Assembly: GCA_029237695.1 (NCBI GenBank)
Contig: CM055273.1
Span: 56,285,968-56,349,967 of the forward strand
Source: Conchocele bisecta
Lineage: Eukaryota > Mollusca > Bivalvia > Lucinida > Thyasiridae
Reading direction: 5' to 3'
Length of the DNA stretch: 64,000 nt
The notes under the pieces are model-generated. The model was given only the letters and a program-made list of their open reading frames with translations. It searched no databases and had not been told where the DNA came from. The translations under genes were made by a program, and so were the position numbers. This document shows positions 10,109 to 22,500 of the stretch, piece after piece; within the stretch, counting starts at the first letter, position 1; the number at the start of each line of letters is the position of its first letter.

Positions 10109-13100
10109 CGGCGACTATATCACGCCGACCGCAAACGGGCGTGATAACCAGCATTCCTTTTATATGTACATAATACAAAGATTCCATCCTCGGTGCACCT
10201 GCGGAGAGGCGGCACAATACAGAGTAAAGAAAGGGTTACTTCCTTTGACAAACACGGTGGTGTCTGTTGTTTTTCTCTCGAGATTTGTCCCTTGGTTATT
10301 TAATTAGGAAATTAAACCAGATATGGTATGGCTACGGAGGTGGGATAATAATTAACCCTCTGTAAATATCCAATCGTACAGACAGAGTATTACTTTACTG
10401 ATAATAAGGTTGGGGGGGGGGGGCTAGCCCCTGCCAAATAATTCTGTAAATTTGGATTTTTTATTCTAATATATTTGTGTAATCATGAGTACTGGGAACT
10501 TTGCTGAGAACTTTGCTGAGAATGCAGGAAATGGCGTTTCACACCACTTGGATTTCAAAAATTTACGGGGGGGGGGGGGGCATGCCCCGCACCCCCCTTC
10601 GGGCCCTCAACATTGCCCCCCCCCATAATGTTCGGCTTCCGCCGCCTATGGAGTATACATGTCCCATTGACACATTTCTCATTATTATTTGTGTTTTGTG
10701 TCTAACGTATACGTATACGAAGCAAGCACTCAATATGCTGTCTAATATGCATTGGAACATGCTTGCACAATCATACTAATTCACAGAGAATACCTGGCTA
10801 GTGTAATTTGATATCAATACAAAGCTCGTTTCCCGATAACAAATAAGTAAACAGTACATTGGAACCTCTCTAAAACGGTAACCCTGGGAGGTCCGCAGAG
10901 TGTCCAGCTTCGATAGGTACCACTATGCTTATGCCCTCGCTGTCTGCCCTGATAATAATAAAAAACACAAGTCCTCGATGACCTTGACGGTCGTACTGGC
11001 AGCCTTGATAATGAAATAAGGACATCAACAGTATTGCCTTACCAATTTGCCTTATTACAAACAAGGTGAACATAAGTCCTCAATGACCTTGACCTTGGGC
11101 AGTCAGATGTGGGTAGCATGCACAAAAAAAGCACCATCAGATTGTGGCCAAATATTATCAAAATGGTGAAGTGGTTCATGAGCTTTTGAAAAATGAAAGG
11201 TGTTACTAACGTACGCACACATGTACGTACGTATGCACGTACATGGACTAACGCTATATCCCCTCTTGTCTATCGGCAAGGGGATACTTAAAAGAGTCCA
11301 TGCAGATTTGTTCTCATGTTCAACCATGAACAAACTACAATCAATGCCATATATAAATGAAACGCAATGGGGCCCCCAGGGTGTCCGGTTTAGACGTGTA
11401 TATATAACCCACCACGTTTACGTTCAGCAGTTCTCTGTTAAAACATCGACGAAGTGATCAGCACCGGCCATATAGAATATATTTGTAATTGAAGGACCTC
11501 TCATCGCCTGGTGCAGTCCGTACTGTACATGCACGTGCAGCACATGAATGCATATATCTATTATTGGGTGGTCAGTTATAAAAGTCATTTACGGGGGGTG
11601 TTCAATAATTAATTTCCCAAAACATACATGATCCCAATAAAATGAAATGACATTAATTTAATGAATGAAAACGATTAGCATAATTAAAACAACACTCACA
11701 TTTAAAGACACGTGGTCTTAGGTATATATGTGCATACAGTGATGCAACATGTTTAATTTAGGAAACAATAAATTAATGGTAGATTTACATGGACTGTCTT
11801 AACCAAATCGTGCCTATAAGTCGTCTTGAAAAGAATCAGTATTTGGTAAAATAGGTTTATTATACCGAATCATAAATAGCGTTGCGAACGCTAGTTTTGT
11901 TGACAGTCGATGGTACTGTTTTAATTAGTTAAATTTCACATGTGTCTATAAATAGCAACATAGTATATGTGTGGAACAGTATTTCTATTTGAAACTAAAA
12001 AACAGACGCGGATACAGGAATAATTGCAGGGGGGGGGGGGGGGGGGGGGGGGGGGGGTGAGGGGGAGGGGGTCTGTAATTAAAATTTGGCGTACCCGACC
12101 TCCGCGCGCGCAGATGCGATTTCCTGACACCTAGGCCACGAAAAAAGTCATCCAACTATTCGAGTATTGTAGATTTTCTTCTTTTTTTTGCCTGGAGCGG
12201 GGGGTGGGGTGGGGGGGGGGGGGGGTGTCCGGGGTGTCGGACCCCCTGGACCCCACCCCCCCCCCGCCCCCCCCCTCTGTGTATCCGCGCCTGAAAAAGT
12301 GCCATGTTTCACAAAGTGTGCTCCCTGGTACTGAAAACTGAAATAGCGAACGGAAATGCGTACCAACTTATCTCCCCTCTTCATCAAAGTCAATGGTAGT
12401 ACATTGTATATGGTATAGGAAAACAAAAATTCCTTGGCCTTCGATTGAATAAAATTGTGCGGTATGGCATTTGGAGTCAATAAAGAGAAAATAAAAGGAA
12501 AGGAACATTGAATATCTTCGACATCATCTGAAACATCATGTGAGACACTGTTTCTTTAAAATACGTTAGGACATCTCTTTTGTCATATATCATCAGTTGG
12601 GTCTCTGTAGAGTGGACATAATTAACAATTTAATACGCCATAAGTTTAGTCACTGTATTTTCACATGCAGTTTCAGTAATAAACCAACTTGATATATGCT
12701 TAGTATGATGATGTACTCCTGCAATAAAGCAAATCTAACATTTATGTTGATGTAATATGATATTTATTAAAGCTCCTTGACTGATTTATAAAAAACTCAG
12801 CATTGCCTCTTATGACATCAGTAAACTCGTTAATAAATATCATAGTAAATCATCACGCAAGTAATATATCCTCTCTCTCTCTCTATATATATATAAGCAC
12901 TGTTTTTGAGGCATGATGAAATATGCCACTTCACGAGTAGGAGTAGGTTTATAACACTTTTCTGTTACTTACTGAACGCCCCTCATTTATGTCCCTATTT
13001 ATGTCGGTGACATTTGTCTTTCCATGTGCTAAATAAACTATACGTAAACAGAAATCTACTGTCGACTACGTGTGGGAGATTCACCAGGTAAGCTTTCATT

Positions 13101-13131
13101 TAAATTATTTCAACAATGTTCTACATTATAG
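10109..13131. other. Non-coding intergenic stretch with G/C tracts and repeats
   Basis: No supported gene. It holds a G12 run at 10412, a G14 run at 10567 followed by a GC-rich palindromic tail (catgccccgc to about 10650), and a G29 run at 12029-12057. A G/C foldback lies at about 12198-12280, and CT and TA microsatellites at about 12870-12895. A ~300-bp copy of an interspersed repeat (about 10870-11185, reverse strand) is related to 26805-27060. Long G runs can form quadruplexes and are often mis-sized in assemblies. Confidence 0.5.
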
Positions 13132-13240
13132 TTTAGACATTTCTGCCGCACGTCGTTTTGTTTATTCATCTGTCCACGGCATTGGCACGATTTGTGATTA
13201 CATATGCGTCACTGGCACAGCGAAGGACCTTGCAGCATTT
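13132..13240 (+). CDS. Candidate host exon of unknown gene
   Basis: A 109-bp stretch is open in one frame between an acceptor-like ttatag and a good donor (ATTT, then gtaagt). A 36-bp open piece just upstream ends CACCAG at a gtaagc donor (13087). The predicted peptide matches nothing I recognise, and no equivalent is visible before the second gene copy. It could be an exon of an unrelated gene or chance. Confidence 0.2.
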
Positions 13241-13590
13241 GTAAGTCGAATATGTGTACCTTTATCATCATTCACCATCCAAATTAGCGTTTTATGTTAT
13301 ACATGCAACCATTCCGCTGATCGCAAAACATCAACAACTACTATACATGTAGTAAATATAGGAAATGGTATTGATGGAATGGCGACCAACATATGATGCG
13401 CAGACTGATCTGGGCTACACTAGCCATCGTAAGACCACTTTTCTTAGCCGGTGTTCCTTGTGTCAAGCTATCATTCACATAATGACCATAGGTGTTCAAA
13501 TTGCTTACCAATCTCTGACAAACAATAGAGACGATGTGTAATCTTTCTTGTCCATTTTTGCACTTCACATCACAGGTGATTCTAGCGTAT

Positions 13591-13696
13591 CTTGGATGGT
13601 CAATTATTGTTTGTATATACATAACACACATTTCTAAACAATGTTTTGTTTATAAAGGTGTTTTATGTATATACAAACAATAATTGACCATCCAAG
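13591..13696. repeat. Inverted repeat with 32-bp stem
   Basis: The stem cttggatggtcaattattg to tatatacat at 13591-13622 is matched in reverse at 13664-13696, around a ~41-bp loop. Weaker symmetry extends outward (gtgattc / ataatcac). It resembles a short foldback or MITE remnant. Confidence 0.65.
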
Positions 13697-14175
13697 ACAC
13701 GATATAATCACATGTGCTTCACATGACAGTATACCACTTGACATAAGTCCGGGTTATCTGAACAACACAAATGAAGACATTTAACTATGCAAATAGTTGC
13801 GAAAGTATTTGTCTTCCCCAACATAGAACCACGTACTGTGGCCATATACTAACTCTTTAAGTATGTACGGCTCAAATTAGTTGACCTCCCCTCGTCTGAT
13901 GCACGACTAAATTAAGTGGTGCACATTATAAGAGAAAACATTCGACTTACACATTGATATAGCCTGCGTTGCTTTTCCGAAACCAGTAGCGCCTAGTGAT
14001 TCACGTATATTTACTGGTCTATAACCTAGAACATCAATGTACATGTATTATGTTGTATTTATAGGAGCTGTATTTATAGAAATCTACATCGCATTTCTGG
14101 CGTTCTGGCGCATTTTTGAGCAAAAATAAACAATAAATTCACAACGCGAACGTAGAAACGTGCTCGGCGTTTTAA

Positions 14176-14208
<33 letters not shown>

Positions 14209-14260
14209 TTATGGGGGGGGGGGGGGGGGGCACGGGCGAACCCGCCCCCCCCCCACCCCC
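14176..14260. repeat. Paired G-tracts with a C-rich partner
   Basis: A G31 run (14176-14206) and a G18 run (14213-14230) are followed by a CCCGCCCCCCCC stretch, so the block can also pair with itself. It lies just upstream of the first exons of the PLP-enzyme gene and has no counterpart at the same place in the second copy (about 41.7 kb). Confidence 0.6.
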
Positions 14261-14506
14261 CACTGAATCCGCCCATGTGAACTGTGGCACCGGGTGAATG
14301 TCAACAAAGATATGGTAGGTGTTCTATTAGTTACATTGTATAACCCAGTTAACACGTATGGCTGAACCCAGTTAAACAACTCAACTGAGGCTATGTTATA
14401 CTACATCACGTGGGACTGTTTGCTTCTCAAAATCAATCACAGCTGGCACGAACACAATAGAAATCGTACATCATTTATTTTGACAGTTACTTATTACACA
14501 GGTGTG

Positions 14507-16511
14507 ATGGCTGAACCAGTTGTAACAGATACCACGTCCGAGCTTCGTGCTGAAAAAAAAGATAATTCTGGAGATGTACAAACTACAGACACAACGCAGA
14601 CCGATATAAAGGAATTACCAGCTGCCATCATGAGAGCCCACGGAAGGATAGGGCGCTATATACACAGGACACAGTTAATGTACTCACCGTTTATGAGTAC
14701 TACCTCTGAAGTATATATCAAACTTGGTAAGTAAACTTATTTATCAAGATCTCCGAAACTAGTGGGCTATATTACTTTATTAGCAAACCAGATGTTTTTC
14801 TCAGACGGGACCAGTGCGCAATACAATTATACACATAGTCAATATGAACTATAGCTGTGAACGATGGAGATGTATTACACGTTACTCTTGAGTCCGGCTC
14901 AACGTTATAGTTTGTTTAATTCCTCCGATATATCGGTGTGGATACTAATTAGGACTTGTATCTGCTAATTAGGAGTTACTATCTCCTATTAGGACTTAAA
15001 CATATTTCATCATTGGTACCATGACGCTTCCATAGTGTGAGGTGAGGCTGGACTGTAACTAGTACTGAGATAGCGTGTAACATACAGTGGGGTCAGCGTG
15101 TAAGTGCACACCCGAACGAACACGACAGGTTGGTTCCAACCTGTCGTGTTCGTTCGTGTGTCAACTTACACGCTGAACCCACTGTACACACCCAGTTGCA
15201 TGTCAGCACCACTACATGCACATACTAATCATAGTGTATCATGTGTTTGTAATTCATGTTTGTTGGGGTTTAACGGCCTATCAACAGCTACGGTCATTTA
15301 AGGCCTGGCCAATGGGTTTAGTACTAAATCCCATAGAGTACATGTACAAGTACATGTTGAAGTACATGTACAAATGTCAAATGGGGGGGGGGGGGGGGGG
15401 GGGGGGGGACAGGCGGTGGGGCGGGTCCCAAAATCAGAACTCAATATGCACAATCCTGATCTGATGTCAGGTCCTCGCCACACCAGAATCACTTGACCCC
15501 CTCCCAAAAGTAGTAGGATCAGTAATAATCTTACTACTTGTATAATGGGCAATAACCCAATTCAACTCCCAGGTAACGAAAGAGCCAAAGATAAAAACGT
15601 ACATGAGGGCCAAACCAGGCAAATCGTGATTCCTATAAGGAGGAACCCCACAGTTAATTTACGCGTTCGCCCGACCAACCACCCACGTTTGTAGTTCATA
15701 TAGTTATGTTTCATTTAAAGAATCACACATACTTAGGTAACATAGTAATGCACCGATGGTTTTCAAATTTTCGTTGTAGAACATTGCATTTCCTGTATTT
15801 TGTTTCCAGAAAGTGAGCAGGTGACAGGCTCATTTAAAGCTCGAGGGGCATATAATAAGTTATATGCATTGCATGAAGCTGGCAGTGACGTATTGGCACA
15901 AGGGATTATCACTGCTTCAACGGGGAATCATGGACTAGCATGCGTAAGTTGAATGTTGAATGGGTATGGTTAAAACATTGAACATTTAAAAAATAAACAA
16001 AGAATTTTTTTTTATTTTTTTTTAACATGGTCTGTGCTTTATATATGTAGCACGATGTTACATACTGAATGCAATATGGTGCCGGGACCAGGATTATTTT
16101 TTTTTAAAACATATTTAGTTTACCATCTAATTGTAAAAGGGTTTCACGTCAGAGGAACAGCCAAGGTTAAACAGAGATTGGTCCTCGGTTTCAAGTCACA
16201 TCCGAAGGGCACGTTGCGATAGCAAATATTGCTTCATGCCATGGGCGGGGAATGAACCCACAGCAATCGGTATTGTAAGTCAATGCTATATCACTAATCT
16301 AAACCAAATGCTGTTCAATATCAAACATACAAGCATAAATGTTTCGTTCATGTTACAGTGGGAAATAAAAATATCGCATCTGCCAATCTTAAATCATACT
16401 GTACAGCGCCATCCAAATGCCTGTGCATGTCCTATCAAATTGTGTTACAAATATGAAGAAAAGCGTTTTTTTTTTTTTTTTTTTTTTTTTTTTTGTTTTT
16501 TTTTTTTTTTT

Positions 16512-16545
<34 letters not shown>

Positions 16546-19500
16546 TTATATTTAAAGGCGGCACTGGCTCTAGGACCTTGCATGCCGTCTCCCAAGAATG
16601 GGAGAAAGAACGAAGGTAGAGATTTTTTTTGAGAGAAGCCGGTAATTCGTATTTACAGAGCAACTACGAATTATCGGTACCCATTTACAGCTGGGTGAAC
16701 TGGAACAGTGTTGAAAAGCGTATCATTTCAATAAAGATATTTAACCCTTACAATGTTGTATTAAACTTTGTCGTCTGGTGTTTATGTTTTTGTATTTTCA
16801 ATACTTTTTCTAAATGAAAACATGCATTGACAGACAGCACACAGAAATTGTCTACAATGTTGAAAGAAAGTAATTTAAAACAGCCGACGAAAGTGTTCGG
16901 TTCCCGCCTGGTACATGTAAGGGTTACATATTCATTTATTTCCAGCTATTTGCAGCCAAGTCATGCGACTGTACTGCGGAGGTATTTTGTCATGAAAATG
17001 CAAACAAGTCCAAATTAGAGTCGTTGAAGGCATATGGCGGAAGTATAACACATTTCGGACAAGATTGTGTGGATGCTGAAAATAAGGCTCGACAAACAGC
17101 AAAGGTGGGGATTTAAAGATGCAATGGATTTTCACATAATGTATGACTATTATTTTAGTTTTATTAGTCCATCATGAACATCCTTCGGATAGTGTGAGGC
17201 ATGATCATGGGCAGGTCCGTTCAAATATATATATGTTTTAGCACATTATATGTAAAACATGTTTGCTTTCCATAGACATTTCCACGGAATATTATTTGTG
17301 TTAAAGTTCTCTTGTACACATTTAAAACACATATACATATACATACCTGTTTTAATTAAACCACATATACTATAGTTCTAAGTTGCTCATATGTTTGTTG
17401 TTGTTAGTAACACTTTATAAAAGCATCATTGTTATTAGTTGTACTGTACTTCCATAAATGGTACAATAGTACATACTCACAGTCTTAATGTTCTAGCTTC
17501 TGTAATGTAGGATAATTTGTTCGTGTTTTCTTCATGGGCTGATCAATGTTATTAATTTTGATATCTGTGAATGTGTATACTGCATGAAATGGGTTAATAT
17601 TATCATGTCAAATAATAACTGGTCTGCAGAGGGTTTCAATATTATACATGTATACCATTGATCTAAGCTATTCCGATGTAACATTACATTGTTTACAAAT
17701 GAAATACGTTGTTATATCTGCTATTACCATATATGTGGCAGTGAAATGGGGCATATGGGTTTTACGACCAGTGTAGATCCAGATCAGCCGATGCATCCAT
17801 CATTCTTCTAACAACCAACATATCGTTGTCAGGCTACATGAGTGTGTTATTTGATTGGAGCTACTATAGTTAGAAATCCCATAGGCCGAATGTCTTCAGT
17901 CACAGCCACATATCGTCTATCGCCCACATTGATGCTAATATTCTATCAACTTTTGCAGGAGCGAAATGTCCCATACGTGTCACCATACAATGATCTGGAT
18001 GTCGTCGCTGGTCAAGGCACGATGGGGTGGGTGTATCTACTAGTCTATTGGATTATGACAAACAAAGATTAACAATGTCATTATATCAACAGATACTTAT
18101 TATGTAATACGTTCAAAATAGAAGAGTGCGCACAAGCACTCAACAGTGTCAGAAATAAGATCAGTGACAAAGTACAAATCCAGGTCCTCATATACGTTTC
18201 AAGTTCTCAAATCGGTAGACAATTATCTGAAAATAATATTTCTTGATACAAATGTAATACTTTATTCATACAACGATATCACTCTAAGCTTGATCAGGGA
18301 CCATACATACAACATTCATCTTCGTCTCAGGCCAGTAGCCTATTTCACGAACATTGCAAAGTATACTTTTCTAGAAAAGTATACTTTGAGGGAGAAATTT
18401 TCAATTTAAGGATAAATTTATTAATTTTTATTATACTGAATTTATTACATTATCACAGCCATTTTGGCTGTGATAATGTAATACATTCAGTATAATAATT
18501 CTGCATACTTTTAATCATCAAATATATGCAGTCATTAGTTATATATGAAATAATGCATTTCATGAAAATAAATGATTACTCCCTCAAAGTATACTTTGCT
18601 AGAAAAGTATACTTTGCAATGTTGGTGAAATCGGCTACTGATGCTGGGAGGATTCAGGCAACGTTCTATTGCATTAAATTAATGTTCCTTTGGTAATATT
18701 TTAGACTGGAGATATATGAAGATCTGCCAGATGTAGACTACGTCCTCGCCTCTGTAGGGGGTGGAGGTATGATAGCTGGGATAGCCGCATACTTGAAACA
18801 CGTCAACAAATCCATACAGGTAATACAACTTTAGACCAGTGATTTCTTTGTTTAAAGTCACGTTTATAATCTGACGGCATCAGACTTCATGGACAAGAAA
18901 ACAGAAGTCTCAAAGCTTGTTACGGGCACGAAACTGCAAACTCTCCCGTATCGGCCGTAGCACAGCTACGGACGAGTTTGCAGTTTTTGCAGGGTTATGT
19001 GTCCACAGTTATCTCAAAATGGATCCATATAGAACTAGCCAGGTGTTCATGTCATTGACATTATATATGTTACAACACTTGAATAAATAGCAAATGATTC
19101 AATGGCACTCATTTTGAACCTGCCAATGTGCCATTGATAACGTGCACAGGTTTCAGAGGGCCAGACTTGACTGTGATGTTCCATATATCTCGCAGAAAGC
19201 CAGCTCGTTAACAATACAGATCTTGTATATCAGAATACATGCATTTATGAACGCTGCTGCAGGAATGTGATTACGGAATGTGATTACGGGTAGCTCTAAA
19301 AGTATTTGGTTTCAGAAAATATGTAAGTTATAATTCCAGTACAAAAATATTTACACAATTCCCTAACATTTGATTGGTCCGTAGCAAGTCTCTGTCCAAA
19401 ATTTATATCCCAGTAAACTCCCACGCCGAACTACTTTCCGTAACCGTGAGGCGCAGTTAAAATAATTCTTAAGAAAACGGAAAATAAACACATTTTCTTG

Positions 19501-22500
19501 ATGAATTTATTTCAAATGCTGGAATTATAAGGAATGAATGGCCTTTTTGTGGAATTTATCGGGGATATAAACTTGGAAAAGTCGCGGGAATACTGGACGA
19601 GGCCTTCCGGCCTTCGTCCAATATTCCCGCGACTTTTCCAAGTTTATACCCCAATAAATTCCACAAAAAGGCCATTCATTCCTATAATGAACATTTGCCC
19701 TTCTTGCACTTCATGCTGGCAAGCTAAAAGGTCATTGAGGAATAGTTGTAACGCGGCTTTTATTGCATTTGTTTTATTGTATACATTTCACGTACTGTTG
19801 CTTTCCTGTTGGCACGACACACCGGTGTTTGTGGAGTGCATGTGTTTAGCCATGTTGAAAGTGAACTGGTTTAATGTCCCCGAACGGCTAAGGTCATGTA
19901 GGAACAGTGTGCCACGTTGAAGGGGTCCGCTCCTCCACCACCGTGTCTTTATTGTGATGTAATACGTTTGTTTCTACTTTACATGGGTCCCCTTTGGGTA
20001 TTTTGTTCTATATCTGGCATTATGGTCTGTTCTATTGGCATACTTCAGATAATCGGATGTCAGCCGAGGCATTCCAAGGTCATGTACGAGAGTGTGAAGA
20101 AAGGAAGCATTGTGTTTGAGGAATCGTTGCCAACTTTGTCTGATGGAACAGCAGGGGCTCTAGAGGACAATTCTGTAAGTTTATAGTCTAACATGTCATG
20201 TGCTACCATAACATGTTGTCAAGAAATACGATAAAGATAGCAATGAAAATATCTATTTGCCTGCTTTTGAAGGGTTACATTGTCAGAATGTTTCCCTTTA
20301 AAAGCACAAATAAATATTTTCATTTACTATAGTTTGTCTTATTTATTGACAATACATTTTCGTATAGTATGAAAATGCACTTATTTTTAGGAATATTTAA
20401 AAAAAAGACAGAAAAAAAACAGACTACTATACTACTTCTACTACTACATAGGTCACACATGCCGATATTGGCCGAAGGCTGAACGAAAACAGATTGTTTG
20501 TTGCTTTCAATGTGAGATAATTTATTTATCACAAATGGCTGTCAATAAGCTGACATCTGTCCCATACCAGGATATTGTAGATAATTGACTGCATGACATT
20601 GCAGGTGACCTTTGTCCTATGTCATGACCTTATAGATGATTGGATGCTTACCATGTCAGGTGACCTGTTCCCTGTGTTGTGACATTTTAGCTGATTGAAT
20701 GATTAACAATTCAGATGGCCTTTGTCCCATACCATGACCTTGCAGATGATCGGATACTTAACATATCAGTTGACATTTGCCTCATGTGAATACCTTGACG
20801 AATGTGTGTTAACATTTCAGGTGACCTTTGCCCTGTGCCGTGACCTTGTAGACGATTGGCTAATCGTGGATGAGGAAGACATTGCCAAAGCTGTTTACTT
20901 CATGGTGGATAAACACCACAAGGTATTTATAAAGTATACGTGTAGGTTAACACATTACGTTTGGGACAGACATTCTACTCTTTGCATGCTGGGAAACTTG
21001 TGGGCTATAAATAGTTAATAAATAGCAGCCGAAAATTCATTATATTTTCTTTTATTCTCTTTGTAAATATCAGGAATATGTCTTGGAATTTAATTAGAAT
21101 CGAGTCCAATGAATATTTACAGAGAGAAATAGAAAGATACTCTACTACTACTATAACGTGTGGCATCTCTGTCGTAATATATCACAATAGCAGAGGCGTA
21201 CCTAGCATTCACGCTTATTGCAACATTGGGGCGTGGATTCTGCTAATACATTAATTGAAGTTCAATGTGTATCTGACTCTTATCAATATGGCTACTGGGT
21301 GCAGATACCCTGCTAAATGTGCAAATTATCACTATTATAGCGTACTAGTTTTGCCTTTTGTGTGTATCAAACCGAAACGAGGGCGGGAAGGCATGCGTGC
21401 GACGGGAATAGCTCCGCCATGATCCGCCCATGTGTATGTAGTCTATTTTAGCCGTGTGTATGCCTAAGCGAATTACTGCAGTATTAGGAGCATTCCTTTC
21501 CTTGTCAAACTAGCTTGGGCAAGCTGCTGTACGAATGAACTGAGCACATGATGCGGGTGTGTTTGAGTGGGTAGTGCAATAAATACATATTTATTGCACG
21601 GATGCGGCGAAATCCTTTGATCTCCGCAGTGTGCTAACTGCCGGAGATCACTGTCTGGATACACAATATAGCATATATTTTCATATTTTTCCATGAAAAC
21701 ACATCTTGGTATTTCATTTAGTAGAAAACTATTCAATAATTGCTGTCTGTTGATGTGGTGAACAGTAGTGTGATTTTATTTTACCCAATTAAAAAGGGTT
21801 TACTGTCCCAGCAACAACTAAGGTCATGTTGAGATGTGACCTCGACTTCAAGCTTCTTCCAGTGGAATGGAAATTCAAATACAATGTACTATAAAACTAT
21901 TTTTCCCTGCCTAGTGCTGGGATTGAACCCACAACCCAGCGCTCCAGATAAGGTGCGTATTGGCATATTGTACACACTTATTTTAACAGAATACGCATTG
22001 ATTATCAGAAGTGGGAGTATGAAATACTCACAACAATGCGAAAATACGCATATTTGAGAAACTGTGACAAATTGGATAACCGAAAAGTGTGAAGGACGGA
22101 CAGACAGACGGACAGACGGACGGTCCAAACACTATATGCCACCCGTTTCTTCGAAACCCGGTGGCATAAAAATAAATATACATCAGATAAAAACGTAATT
22201 TTTATTTAGTGTAACAGAGATCTACATATCTATAGTATAGATTTGAACAAACAAGGCCTTTGAAAAGCTTTTTACTTTTTCACAAGAACTCGTGTTACAA
22301 ACGCCTGTGTGCTCTCAATTACCTTCATTGGTTCCATCTGAATGGCTACAGCGATGACAGCAGACAACATTTCAGACAAAACCATAATTCTAAACTTATT
22401 ACCATTGAAAAATACAGCCCAGTTTGTCACATTTACTGACCAACTTAATTTCACAATATTCGATTGCGAAGACCCCTTACTCATAACCATTGGACTCGTC

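Noticed and set aside
16236..16632. Phe- or Lys-rich reading frames
   Set aside because: Produced by the poly-T tract at 16469-16542.
19534..19920. 128-codon plus-strand reading frame
   Set aside because: It is mostly translation of the palindrome of the composite foldback element. The same peptide-like stretches appear at the two other copies in unrelated places.
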